Source: Smittia aterrima (taxonomy: Eukaryota; Arthropoda; Insecta; Diptera; Chironomidae). From it: 64,000 nucleotides of DNA. A model generated the notes under the pieces. It did no database searches, had not been told where the DNA came from, and was given only the letters and a program-made list of their open reading frames with translations. Location: assembly GCA_033063855.1 (NCBI GenBank), contig CP093831.1, positions 14,446,001 to 14,510,000 of the forward strand, given 5' to 3'. Numbering within the stretch: the stretch's first letter is position 1; each line of letters starts with the position of its first letter. The translations under genes were made by a program, and so were the position numbers. This document shows, piece after piece, positions 12,368 to 25,293 of the stretch.

Positions 12368-13479
12368 ATGTCACAGAAGTCCTACACATCAAGATTGAAA
12401 CAGGATTACATTCGGTTCGTACTTAAATCAAATTTAAAAGGACACATCATCGAATGATTGACATTGAAAATTAGTGAAAATACGACGTTTTTTCTCTCGC
12501 TTATCTGTGAATGTCAACTTAATAGTCTTTCGACTTTGTATCTTGAAGCGATCGATCTTTTCAAATGAATCATATTCTAATCTCATTTTAGTCTGAAGCA
12601 AGATCCAGTGCCGTACATTCATGCTGAATTCTTACCATCGAATATATTAGAATGGCATTATGTGATTATCGGGCCTAAGGACTCGCCATATGCTGGTGGA
12701 TATTATCATGGAGCTCTAATATTCACGAAAGATTTTCCCTTCAAACCACCTTCAATGTGAGTAATCATCAAGGAAAACAAATCGTCTTGAACTTCTTCAG
12801 GGCTGGTTTAAAGTGATTGTTACTGAGATCATTGAAATCCTTTTGATATTGCCATCGTTCTTAATAATTTCATTTTCAATATTTTCTTTTAGATACATGT
12901 ACACACCCAACGGAAGATTCAAGCCTAACAAACGACTTTGCCTGTCCATCTCTGATTTTCATCCAGATACATGGAATCCTGCATGGTAGAAAAGACATTT
13001 TATATGACGAGATTCAATTACTAATCTTAAAGTTACTAGGTCTGCAAGCACAATCTTGACCGGCTTGTTGTCAATTATGTTAGAGAACTCACCTTTGCTT
13101 GGCAGCTGTGAGTCGACGACCTATGAGAAGAAGAAATTGGCGATGAACTCGATGGAATTCAATCTAAAGAATGAGACTTTCCTGTGAGTTAGAAGAATTT
13201 GTCCAATTGTTTTTGTGTTGCTAACAAAAAATTCTTTATAGCGAGCTTTTTCCTGAACTTGTAACGGAAATCCAAGAGAAACTTGAGAAGTTAAATGAAC
13301 TCAAGAAACAAAACGCGAAAGAAGCGAACGGACGAGCAGCAACAGAAACCAATCAAGTAGATAGCACCACCAACAACGGAACAGCGTACAATCTTTGCAC
13401 AAATGTGATAATCCTCGTGATGTTTGGAATATTTATTTGCATAGTCAAAAAAATCTACGAGTCTGGTGAGCAGGAGTAG
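12368..13479 (+). CDS. UBE2J2: Ubiquitin-conjugating enzyme E2 J2 (tail-anchored, ERAD)
   Basis: Five exons: 12368-12414, 12592-12756, 12893-12985, 13040-13183 and 13242-13479, giving 228 aa. The UBC fold is complete: RLKQDPVPYI, LPSNILEWHYVIIGP, FPFKPPSI, then TPNGRFKPNKRLCLSISDFHPDTWNP. The catalytic cysteine is the one in RLCLSISDFH, in the non-canonical J-type context. A hydrophilic linker leads to a C-terminal membrane helix (LCTNVIILVMFGIFICIV) and a short tail, so it is tail-anchored in the ER with the E2 domain in the cytosol. The family (yeast Ubc6) ubiquitinates ER-associated degradation clients. The polyadenylation signal AATAAA is at 13685-13690; the remainder of 13480-13923 is 3' UTR or spacer. 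Confidence 0.97.
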
Positions 13480-13923
13480 ACACTTTTCAAGTGTTTTCAA
13501 CAACCTCTCCACCTAACTCAAACAGTATGAAATTCTTTCGTTAACTTGCTCTTAAGTTTCACTCGGTTTGGTTAACCTACTACTCCCGATTTTCCATTAA
13601 TGATGTGTTAAATTTTTTAAATGCCTTGGCTTACATGTTCAACAAATTAAGTTCAAACGGAAAGCAGTTCAATTTGGTTATGAAAATAAATTCCATTTAA
13701 TTTTGTGTCGTTTATACTGCGACATGATTCTAATTTTAATTCCGTTTATTGAACAGAATGATATATCAAGAAGTGCATAGATGTCGATTCAACAAGAAAA
13801 GATTTTGTAAATAAATTTAATTTGAACATAAAAGTTTTTATTTATTCAAAACGAGCGAACAAATTGATGATCGCTTATCTAATTTCAATTGTTACAAAAA
13901 GAGTTTTCATTTTGATGAGTTTG

Positions 13924-16900
13924 TTAGTTTTTCTCTTCACCTCTCGATTTCATACGAACGATGAAATTATTGCTTCTATTCTTCCTGAAGTTTTCGTAGG
14001 GATCGTTCGTATTCATTCCGACGCCCTGAAAATTAAAAGAATTAATTTATTTCTGATGATAATGAGCTGACTAGTTACCTTATACAAATCATTTCGGTCT
14101 CTTAATTCTCCACCTGAAATAGGCTCCGAAATCCCTTGATTGTTGCCAGCGCCAAGACCTCCACTAGTCCATCCTAATTTCTTAAGCATTTGATGTCCCT
14201 TGTTTCCTTCATCAATGAAATCTGTAGCAGCCTTTGCAGTCGCCCCCATGAAACTTGGGGGAGTTACTGATCTTTTTCTTCTATCAATCCTTGTGTCACG
14301 ATTGAAATTTCGATAAGGAGTTGTGGATGGGGACGGAGATCTCGAACGTTTCCTGCTTCTGTTACGATTAGCAGGGATTGTGGCTGTTGGTCTTGTTTCC
14401 GGAGTAACCGATCGTGATTTCGAGCGAGTTCTCGGTTCAGGACTTTTTGAGTGATAAACTCGTTTCTTTTGTTTCTTTGTGGGCTTTGTAAACGATTCGG
14501 GAATGGGCGATGGTGATTTTGATTTCTGTCGATCACCTTTGGCTATCGCTTCTTCCTTTTGTTTCCTTACGGAATTCTTAATCTTAAAGTATTCATAAAG
14601 TCCAAGTTTCTCCCATCCTTCGAGGTCGCGAGGTCTTTCGTGACTTGGAGCTGAGTAGAATGCTTCGACAGCGGCAAGAAGTTTCTCTGTTGGAGGTACA
14701 GGCAGCGGTAGTTTAATCAGTTCAGGATTCAATCCTCGATAACTACAATCCTCAAGCCCAATCAAAGGAACCATCAAAGAAGCCGGCAACATAAAGAAAG
14801 GTTGAGGATCTGGCTCTTCAATAGCTTCAGATTGAGGTGGTGAGTCCTCGGCTGAAGAATTGTTGAAACCAGGTGGTGGACGAGAAAGATCCGGAATAGA
14901 GAATATTGGAGGCGGAAGATTAAAATTTTGGAATTGATTGTTGATGTCTTGTTGCTGATGAATCGGAAAGTTTTGCTGTTGTGGTGGAAAACTTTGGTTG
15001 TTGTACATATTCTGTAACATGCTCCCATCATTTCGATTCTGCGTCTGCATAATGTTCATCATTTGAGGAGAATTCTGTGCAAAATCTTGAACTAGCGGGG
15101 GCGGTTGCGATTGCATGCTTTGCTGTTGTTGTTCCAGTTTTTGCTTTTCAGTTTCAAAGATTGCGATTTGATTTGTCGCGTGTTTAACAAATGCTTGGTG
15201 TTGCTGTTGATAGCTAAAAGAAAGAAATTAGGATGGAGCTAAGAAATAAGTTTTTTTGGACTCACTTATCAAATTTGGCTTTCGTCGCTTGGCTTAGTGG
15301 AGTGATGACGGAAGCATATTGACTTAAAAGTGTGTTCTGATATTCCTGCAGCGATGAAGGCGGCGATTGGAGTTTGGAAATGGCGCACGAGTCGAAGAAA
15401 TTTGCCTTTGATGACCACAACGTCAAAAGCTTGTTCAATTTCTCCTTTTGATCTTCGTTAGCACCTAAAAATTAAACATCCGTCATAAGATGTTTGCACA
15501 GTTGTTTATTGCAGTCTACTTACTGATAGTCGCATTACAAAACATTGGAATAACGACCATCTCGAGTGAATTCTTCAAGTCATCGGCATTCTTTCTTACG
15601 CTGAAAAGCAAAATGTTAACCGATTTTTTTATGATCCTTATTTCGATGAGTGCCCTCCCAAAACTTCCCAAGTTTTAACGCAACATCAAGAAATTAAGTT
15701 GAAATACTAACCAATAGTGAAGCAAGTCATTAATTAAATAAATGAGATGTAATTTTTGCGTAAATGCTGCTCCTGGAGACATAGCCCTAGATTGAAAAGA
15801 AATTGAAATTGCTTTTTGTGTTCCAGTCTTTAAAATATCACGACAGTCAACCGATAGGAAATTGTCTCAGGAGAATTGAAAGTGTGGCGATCGTGAAAAA
15901 TGTGTACAAGGTTCCGCAAAAAAATCAAGAAACTGATTCGCTCACGATTAAAAGTTTGTTCTGATATTAAAATGGACATGAGACTCGATATGTCGGCGTG
16001 AGATTCGCAAGTCGTAGCTCACGCTGGAACAAAAATGCTTTATAAAAATGTTACTTTTTTAGAATAAATTGCGAGATTATTTGACTTTTAGCTGAATTAG
16101 TTGTTTGCTGTAATATCCATAACTTTCCTAAAATTATAATTAATAAAAAAAATATGAGATATTTTCTTCTAGTCATGGTGATAATAATTTAGAGATCGAA
16201 GATTTGAATGGGGGAAGGAGATTCTTAGGGAGATTCTGATAGACTCACCACCTTCATCTTGAGAAAAAGATGAAGATGTGATCAAGATCAGTTAATTAGT
16301 TGGGACATAAAATATTTATATTTACCATTGCTAATTGAATCTTTAGTGCAAGACTCAATTATCGGCTGAAGAATCTCGTCGAGTTCGCCCAATGATATTT
16401 GATTTTCCTGAGCGCATCGAACGATGTGCTCTGCCTGAGCATTCGCGATAGCTTCTTCGATTTGACTTTTTTGTTGTTGCAACAGAACCTTTTTTAATTT
16501 AGGTTTGCGACATACAACGAATTGGTGGAATTTTAATCATAAAGCGAATACAGAAATACAACAATTCGGTTGGTGGAGAGAAATGCAAATTTTAGAAGAT
16601 CCAGATAGAATCAAATCGTTTCAAAGAAATAGAATTTGCGAGAGGTAGCTGTCGCAAGGTTTACCTGGTGTTGTGCAGAGAGGTTCTTTTCTGATTGTAG
16701 GATCTGATCCCGAAGCTTCATCTGTTGCGAATTGATATTTTCTATTTGACTGTTTAAGTTTGTCGGTGGTTGCTTATTGAACTCATTCCAAATATTTTGC
16801 TGTTGTGATAAACTTTGTGGTGCTTGTTGTTGCGGAGCGATGCCTTAAAAATCATAATTATAGAAGAAAATTCTCGGCTTTTAATTGTTCAACTTACCCA

Positions 16901-17162
16901 TCAAGTTCCGTCGTCCTTCCATTACTCGATATTGATAATATTGATAGAACTCAGACCCATTTTGAAGAAATGCAAATTTCGAGTCATTTTGTTTCTTAAT
17001 TTTAGTCATCTGCTCGAAGTCCGGGCCATTTCTTGCTACGAATTCGGCCAATTTGTCTGCGTTAAAATAAACACTTATTATTCAATGCACTTTAAGATTT
17101 TTTCCTTTCATACCAATTATATTGGCCAGCTGAATATCTCGCGGCCTTTGTGGAATCGACAT
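13924..17162 (-). CDS. CHERP: CHERP (calcium homeostasis ER protein; SURP, CID and G-patch splicing factor)
   Basis: Ten exons: 17162-17114, 17056-16898, 16843-16665, 16488-16326, 16127-16055, 15786-15712, 15600-15524, 15464-15266, 15213-14079 and 14025-13924, giving 736 aa. In order: a SURP module (DKLAEFVARNGPDFEQMT then FLQNGSEFYQYY), a Gln-rich stretch, a CTD-interacting domain (SLGELDEILQPIIESCTKDS, GKLWILQQ, HLIYLINDLLHYC), and a Pro/Gln-rich region. These are followed by a VYHSKSPEPRTRSKSRS Arg/Ser segment, a G-patch (GHQMLKKLGWTSGGLGAG) and the family tail (DPYENFRKNRSNNFIVRMK). CHERP acts with U2 snRNP/SR140 in splicing. The short CID exons (73-77 nt) were found only by following the frame through each splice site. 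Confidence 0.95.
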
Positions 17163-17246
17163 TTTTCTTAAAAAAAAAACTTTGATTTGCGGACGTTTTC
17201 AAAGAATATTTCTTGGGTTCGAAAAAAGAAGCAAATTTCTTGGAGA

Positions 17247-17594
17247 ACACTCTAACCTCTATAAAGTGGCCGGGTCTTTATTTGAAGGTGGACACTTTAA
17301 AGACTTTCTCAATATAACAAGAAGCTTCGATGTTGCTGTTTATCGTTATATCCTTATCAGCAAGATTTCTTACAACATATTTTTTCTGAACGATCTTCAC
17401 TTCTTCAGTTGTTTCAAACAACTTGTTTGTCAATCTCGAATTTAAGTATAGCAAAATTTTCTCTAATACCAAACAAAACCCAATGCAAACGAAGTTAATT
17501 TTTTATGAAAATATATTTGCCCAAAGTTTTTTGTTTGGAGAATTTAGAGAGGTGGACACTTTAGAGAGGTGAACACTTAGAGAGGTTCGAGTGT
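17247..17594. mobile_element. Short inverted-repeat element (MITE), Tc1/mariner- or pogo-like
   Basis: The left end ACACTCTAACCTCTATAAAG and the reverse complement of the right end ACACTCGAACCTCTCTAAG agree at most positions. The right end is followed by TA, the left is preceded by GA, so a TA target duplication would be degenerate. Inside, GGTGGACACTTTA-like units recur next to each end. It has no coding capacity and lies between CHERP and YTHDC1. Confidence 0.4.
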
Positions 17595-17829
17595 AATTGA
17601 AGCAAAGATTCGGAGAAAATTTTGTTTTTATCAAATTCATCAACTAAAAGAATAAGCTGCTTCAAAAACCAAGCTAAAGCTTTGTTAACATTCTTCGTTT
17701 ATGTGTATCAGTCGTCTGATATGACAGTAGAATAATTGAGTTCGGAGTGAATCTAAATTGACTGGAATTCACGTTTGTAAAAAAAGCCTGATTCGAAATC
17801 CAAGTTGTTTAAGAAAGAAAATTCTTAAA

Positions 17830-19400
17830 ATGGATCAAATGGATGATGAGCAAAGGAAGATAACAGAAGAACTACAACAGGCAGGATACGATACAAGGAG
17901 CGAAGCATCCAACGAGAGTTCAGATGATTCATCAAGCATCAGTTCAGTGAGTTCGAAGAGCTCGCGAAAAAAATCTCACCGGAACAATAAAAATAATGGC
18001 AAGTCGAGTAAGGAAAAACATGAAAAGGCTACGGAATCGAAAGAAGCAGCAGAGAATGGCAAGAAAGCGCAACGAGCATCATCAAGTAAGAGTCCCGAGC
18101 CTAAAAAGAGACGTAAGACCAGCACTACGAGCAACAACAACAACAGCAGTGATGAGGCTAAGGATTCAACAAAGGATTCTGGCGGAGAAGGCAAAGCTGC
18201 CAGCAAGAAGTCGTCAAAGTCATACGACTACATGACAAAACTCAATTATCTCTTCAGGGAAAGTAAGTTTTTCGTAATTAAATCAAACAATGCGGAAAAT
18301 GTGAGGATCTCGAAGCAACAAGGCGTCTGGTCGACATTGCCTCAAAACGAGCAAAATCTGAATCAAGCTTATCGTGAATGTCGCAATGTTCTCCTAATCT
18401 TTTCCGTTAAGGAAAGTGGCAAATTTGCTGGTTTAGCTCGAATGGCAGGAGAGTCTCGTCGTGATGGCCCAACAGTTGAATGGGAACTCCCACCAGGCAT
18501 CTCAGCAAAAGCTCTTGGAGGTGTCTTTGATATTGACTGGATTTGCAAGAAAGAACTTTCTTTCACTTGCACAACACATTTACACAATCCTTGGAATGAA
18601 GGGAAACCGGTTAAGATTGGGCGCGATGGTCAAGAGATTGAGCCAAAAGTTGCTGAAGAATTATGGTATTAAATTCAATTGGTTTTGAAGCATTGTGAGG
18701 AGCAATAATTTTCTATTTTCCTTTTAGTCGATTGTTTCCTGAAGACGAGGCCATTGAGTTGATGCCAGTTCTTAAGAAATCGAAGGAGATGGCTAAGCAA
18801 TTGCGTGAAAAAGGAATTACACCGAATTTCCGCCGTCCGACTAACCCATCGTTCTCTTCACGAAGCAATGGAATGTCACATCGTGGTGGTCGAGGAGGAA
18901 TGAGCAATCATCATATGGACAGAAGACCTCCAATGCGAGGTGGGCACAAAAAGGTTTTCATATCTAAACGCCTCAACAATGGCCCACTTATGAAGAAACC
19001 AATGTTCAATCGAATGATCCCCATGAAAGGACATCCCGGTCGTTTTGGATCAGGGAGCACAACAGCAGCTGCCGAAGCGTATGTAGCTGATTACATGCGA
19101 ACAATGCAACATCAATTACCGCCGATGCCCTACGCGCCGCCTCACGATTTTCCTGGCTTTGGATCTTCAATTCCTCCAATTCTTCCTAGATACTATGATG
19201 GGATTCCAGCAAGAGCTCCAATTATTCCAGACTATCCACCGCCAGCTATTCAATCACGCAATCAACAATCGTCTTCAAACTACGATAAACGAAGCTACGA
19301 TGAATTCATGAACCGGAATTTTAAGAGTCGTAACGGAGGCGGCCCGAGAGACTCGCGTGATTCCACGCGTGGTGATAAGCACCGCAGCTATCGACGATAA
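17830..19400 (+). CDS. YTHDC1: YTHDC1, nuclear m6A reader
   Basis: Two exons, 17830-18665 and 18728-19400, give 502 aa. The ATG at 17830 (MDQMDDEQRK) is preferred because the frame upstream has no ATG. A Ser/Lys-rich acidic-basic N-terminus is followed by the YTH domain (about residues 132-295): KLNYLFRESKFFVIKSNN, GVWSTLP, VLLIFSVKESGKFAG, WELPPGISAKALGGVFDIDWIC, NPWNEGKPVKIGRDGQEIE. The aromatic cage aligns with YTHDC1: Trp167 and Trp218 (51 apart, as in the human protein) with Leu229 rather than a third Trp. The C-terminus is Arg/Gly/Pro-rich. The protein binds N6-methyladenosine in nuclear RNA and steers splicing; in flies it is part of the Sex-lethal m6A pathway. A candidate poly(A) signal is at 19969-19974. 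Confidence 0.96.
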
Positions 19401-22400
19401 GTAATCTAAAATCATTGACCCGCGAAACTGTGAAGAAAATCTTGCAAAGTAAAAGTATTTGACGACTTAACATGCGCGATTGATACACTTTTAGAAAGCC
19501 GAAGAAAACTTCTGCTATTAAGGATATTTCATCAAATTTTATTCTACGCGAGAGAAACTCTTGCATTTTCCTCATCTAACAACAAGCCCAACTGTTTAAA
19601 GTTTAAACTCTAAACTGAAATGCAGTTCCAGCCCGCGCGCTATAACAAATTTGATGAAGATGAAATGTACAATGAAGAGACGAAGGAACTTCAGCGGTAA
19701 TTGTAGCTGATTCTTTTAGAAATCTTTTATTATTCTCAGTTGTCAGCCTCTGTTGAATGATTTTTTTAAAGCATAAGTTAAGTGTGTCCTGCGACCGATT
19801 CATTTCTTTTTAAGTTTTCTGAATGACGATTCATCTCAACTGACGAAATATGGAATATGTATGAAGCGTCTTTGAAAACAGTTTACAAGCGAGAAATGGA
19901 AAATTAAGTAGAAGAGTAAAGGAAACAACTTAAATTAATTATTGTGACTCAACTATTTCAGAACAGAAAATAAAATGAAAATTCCTACAAAAAGACTTTG
20001 CTTCTTAAGTTAAGCTACTCATGAACTTGAAAACCGAGAAGCTACTCAGTAGATTGCCTCTCAAAGGGTCCCCTGATTTAAAACTATGATCTACTCGGTA
20101 GATTTGCAGAACATCAGTCACTTGGAAAACGTCCAAAATTAGCTATTTTGAAAACGCCTGAAAAAAACACAAAAAAAAATTCGAGAGCTGTGTTTTTGCA
20201 AATTCTGTCTGTTTTCAGTCGCTCTCCATCTTCATAATAAACAATTACATGTCGGATCGCGAGTCTCTTTCATTGTGGGACCAATTGCAAGTGGCGGAGT
20301 TTCAGTAAAATTTTAAGTGAAATATTTTGAGAAAAAAACGGAAATTCTGAAAGAAAGTAAATAAATTTCAAGTTTAAGATAATAAAAATTGAAAGCCGTG
20401 ACGAAGTGTAATCGAAGTGCAGTGAATTACAAGTTTGAGAAAAGTGAATTTCGCTGGTTGGAAAAAATATTCTCGAGAAGAAAAAAACTTATTTTTCAAT
20501 TGTCGGTTGTGAATCGAAAGTCAACAGCTGCAAATGTGGATATAAATAAAGGTAATTTAGGCTCGAAGGAGAGAATCTTATAAGGACTATGGAGATTCAG
20601 AATTTTTCCGACACACCTCAGACATTAGCAGGAAATATTTTTTTTTCTTGTGGATGAATTTGGACTACTACGCAGGTCTCGGAAAAATTCCTACAACTTC
20701 TCCCAAAAAATTTGAAAAGTTTCTTTAGATGCCTTATTCTCTATAGTAAAATAATATTATGGCGATGATCCCAATTATTATCGACCCGATTTTTGCAAGT
20801 AATTAAACGTGTTGGACATTCTATTTCTGACTCGCGGATGGTGCAAAGTGTTCGAATAGACAAAACCAGTTTTTTTTTCGCAAAAGAGGAAAGAAAAGAA
20901 TCAAGAAGTGAAAGAAGAGAAGCCCAGCAGTCTCCATCGAATGTAACTTCCATAATTGCCAACAAAGAATGTAAATGGCAATCGGATACACACGACAAAG
21001 AAGAAGAATGAGTTCGTTTGATTTAAAAAGCTTCATCTCTCAATCGCCTCCTTCGATCTAATCAAATTACAATGGATTAAATTTTAAATCCTTGATCAAT
21101 AAAAAGGTTGAACTAATGAACTGGATCTATTACACTTGCCGGTTACGTCAAACTTGCTTGTGTTCTGAGCGATTGCTCATAGCCGAATAGAAACTTGTTC
21201 TAATAATCAGTTCACGTAATTTTTTCTCGTTATTATTTGTAGTAACTAAGAAGTCAATTAGACTGAGGCATCGGTTTCGCCCTTGAACTCCACTCTTGAT
21301 TGGTGCTATGCATGCGATTTTACGCGATTGCTTCGAAGCTTTTTAAAGTGTTGCGATGCTTTATGTAAGCAAATTGCTGAAGTAACTCACTTAACAACGA
21401 CACTTTACCTTGTCGTGGCTACAAATTTAACAAGCCATAAAGAACAACTTTTATCTCGTTTAAATCGTAATAAACCTAATTGTTGTGAAGCTACGACGGC
21501 ATTATTGTGAGAAAAGATGACGTGAATTACGAGAAAATAATTTGATAAACTAATACAGACTCATTGAGCTTATCATCACTTTTGATATATTTCATTCTGT
21601 TTGTCAAAGTATTTTAAACTGTTGACTTATCAATATTTTCATCGTGTGTAGTTTGGAGTTTGCTTTCGATAATTTCGAGGAAATCTGATAAGTTCATTTC
21701 AATCGAAAGCGTTCGGCGATATTTTGATGAACCCACATGCCGTTGCTCGAGGAGAGACGACTTTCTATGATTTGCTTCTGTGTTTTCATTCAGAGATGAA
21801 TGAACTTTCTAAATACGAGTGAGTCGACTTGAAATTACATATCAGCGTCATGAAATTCTTTTGTGACCCGAGCGCTCTATTACAATTATTTGCCTTTTGT
21901 CGAGGCTAATACTTCCTCCTGACAAATTGTCGCGGGAATAATTCCGTCGGATGTCAAAGTATGCGTGCTTGGAAATAAAAGAAAAACATCTCCAATGAAT
22001 GGTAATCTTCAACGACTCAAAGCGCCAAATGTAATCAAAAATCATTTCAAGACAATGACAAGAAAGCTTTAACAGTTAAACATTAAACTTGCGAATTCCA
22101 GTAAATCTCTTCAAATTTAGAAACGAGAAGCAAAACAATCTTGTTACGTTTAAAAATTTATTCAGCATTTAATTAATTCGTGATAAAATCTTTTCGGGAG
22201 TTGGATTAATTGCTAAAGAGATTTCACTGGCTTAGTTTATGGCAATTATCTCACCTGAATCCAATTTGAAAGAATTCGGCATAGTGCTCATTGTTTAGAT
22301 TAGTTTTTGCGTAATTTCCTTTGGTGGTCACAGACGATGAACTTTGACTTTGGCTCCTTTGATGAAACTATCTATTGTCCAATATCTTAAAGTTTCTATA

Positions 22401-25293
22401 ACAGATGTTTGACGATCGTTTCCTGTCTTCTATGCTTGATGGATTGCAGATGTTAAAGTCTAAATCGCGATCTAAAATAAGACTTGAAGAACTCTTCATG
22501 TCAGAATCGGTGTTGTTGAGAAATGTTGCGAATCTTGTTTGCCAACATTTTCATCATTCATCCATCAATCCCATAAATCGCAATCTACTTTGAAAGAGCC
22601 TCGAGTAACTTCCATTTAAATATCTCTCTTGGGACGTCAACGCTTTATTGCGTGCTGATGGAAAATTATCGTGATACGAGATTTATAATAATCGACTCGC
22701 GAAGCTTTTATTAATCTCTAACCAAATTTGAAGGATCGACTCACTCGAAATGGCCATCTCTCTGATGATGTTTAATTAAAACTAATCTGACAACTTTTTC
22801 ATTATTTCAAGCGGAAACTTTGCCGAAAGCGATTCGAATCTTCTCGTTTCTGGTCTCAATGTAGTTGAACACAATATCTTGAGTGGAACATCAGCAACAT
22901 TGATGGATAAACAAGTGAACTAGATACGAGATGTTGAAGAAAAAGCATCATTCCTCTATGCTGTTGGTTTCATCTGATTGTAAAGACGCTAAATGGGCTT
23001 CTAAAAGTCTGTGAATTGATGAAAGAAAGAAAGAAGCAAACAACGAAAGTATGTTAAATCCCAATGCGAACGACCTTGTCCGATCATACCGTTAGGACTT
23101 CGTTGTCGGTTTTGCTAATGGCGATTTGTAAATGAAGATAACAACATAGCGAGAACGAATCGAACTAAAATTCAATTCTTTAGTTTGGACGAATATGACA
23201 ACATGAAAAGTGGACTCACGCGAAGATGCAGTCTCTCATTCAAATTAGCTATAAAAAGATGAAACAAAAGTTCAAGCCAACAAACTCGACGCGCCTCCTA
23301 TGCTTTCATGCTGTCTGCGTTGTGAATTTATTTGGTCTCAATCGTAAAGTGTTTCTAAACGAGTTACGGTCGAGGTTTTTTCTTTTTCATTTGGCACACG
23401 AAACATGATAAAAGTGCATTAAATTGAATTCATTTTTTTTTGTGTTCGCCATCACATCTTGGCTCGCGATTATTTTGCGATATTTCGTTTTAGAGGCTGA
23501 AAGAGAAATTTCACTGGCAGCACGTTATGAAGATTTTCTTTGTTAAATGTCACAGACTGTGTAGCAAATTAACAGAGAATCACGGTATCAAGTTTTAGTT
23601 TACGTAGGTTCGATCAAAGTTTGATTGAAAGCGAAAAGGCCTTGGTCGATAAAATGACCGGAACGAAAACGATCAATAAATCATGGTCGCTACTTGCGAG
23701 ACATAACATAAGCCTAAACAGCTCTATTAACTGTTCAGTGAAGGCAATTGCATTTAAATTAGTCGCATGAGGATATTTCCATCAACTTCATGAAGATTCC
23801 TTTGTGCGTGGGTGTGTGAACAAAGAAATAGTTCTTGGTAACGATGGCTATGCCACGTAATCTCACGTAACTTGAATAAACTCTAGCACACGAGTAAGGA
23901 ATGAAATCAAGCGCTTAACAAATCACGCATCATCCGGTCACTGATTTAAGTGGAAATATTTTTCTTGAAACAATAAAAAATTTGTTTTGCGGGTGAAAGA
24001 GTTCGCTTCTCATCAGTCGCTACGCTCCGAGTCATAAAATGTGCTGATGAATGAAAATAGCTGGAAGAGTTAGTAGATTTTCTTTTCGCTTATGAAAACT
24101 CTCATCGTCAAAACACGTTCTTTGTGAACGTTGATATTGATTTTCCTCTGCTCTTGAGCTTCTCCCATTACTCGACTGAAAAAAAGTTGTAGAATTTGCA
24201 TCCCGTTTTTGTTCAGTTGTTTGACGTAAAGTGAATGCACTTTCCAGACACACTACGAGTGACATTTCGGCATACATCTAGTGCCATTACTTGTCGCTCA
24301 ATGAATCGTTCACACATTTAACCCTAGAACAACTGATTGTGTTGCCTTTTACAATATTGCCTTTTGTCTCTTATACGTGAAAGCATTTCCCGTTTACAAT
24401 CTCTTCAGCTCACACACACAAACTCTTCTTGTTATGCATCTCAATTATTGATGTGTCGTAGAAGTGGAAGCATGAGGATAAAAATTGTTTACGACTGCTG
24501 GTTGAATGATTAGAGCTCTCATCCATTTATCATTGTATGTCATATAAAATGTAAATTGCGTTTTTTTGGTTTATTGTCAGAGGAACTTATAGACAGACGA
24601 TCGTAAAAATCACGTAACTTGCCGATGTCGTCAGTGAAGGCTTCTTCTGAAGTCTCAGTCTCTGTCTCTGCATTAATCGTCGCGTGCATTTGCCAATTCA
24701 GAGTAATAGAAAACAAAAGCTGACGCTCACGTCATAAAGTTACGAGAACATTTCTGTGAGAAACTATTGAAACCGCTATTTGTCATTTTTAATAGCGTTG
24801 CGGGGGAATTTTATAATAACTATCTTGCGAAAGATCTCACGGCTTGGTTCCACTGACTTGCTAATGATTTCAGTGGTTCGTTGGAATCGAATTGACCGAA
24901 ACATAAATGTTTTCGTAGCGTCCTGTAAAAAAATGAGGTCAATGGGATCGCGAGTCGTAAAAACGAATTTCACTCCATCAGAAATTTCACTTTCCATTGA
25001 AGCAATAAAACTTTTTGCATTTTCTTTCGTCTCCGTTCTTCTTTATCACTGCGCAAACTTCCCTTCGCTCACAGTTATAAGCTTGACATAAAACTGCCGT
25101 TCAATAGCAGCACTCACGTAATTTCAAAGATCTCTTGTCAATGAAATGAAACGAAGAAACGCGTTCTTAACGGAATCATTTTCTGTGAAACAACTTGAGG
25201 TAAGCCTCACCTCACAAGAGAAATCTCGGTTTAGTTAAAAAGAATCAAATTACCAAAGCGCAATTGAAAGCACAGAATTAAATTATTTTAATA
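19401..25293. other. Large intergenic region without recognisable genes
   Basis: About 5.9 kb downstream of YTHDC1. I found no exon with support beyond chance, no tRNA-like cloverleaf and none of the common dipteran microRNA seeds. An imperfect inverted repeat lies around 20610-20690 (TTTTTCCGA with TCGGAAAAA arms). A 26-codon frame at 19620-19700 is probably 3' UTR. Confidence 0.45.

Noticed and set aside
17182..17472. Open frames on both strands upstream of YTHDC1
   Set aside because: They lie inside the inverted-repeat element and have low-complexity composition.
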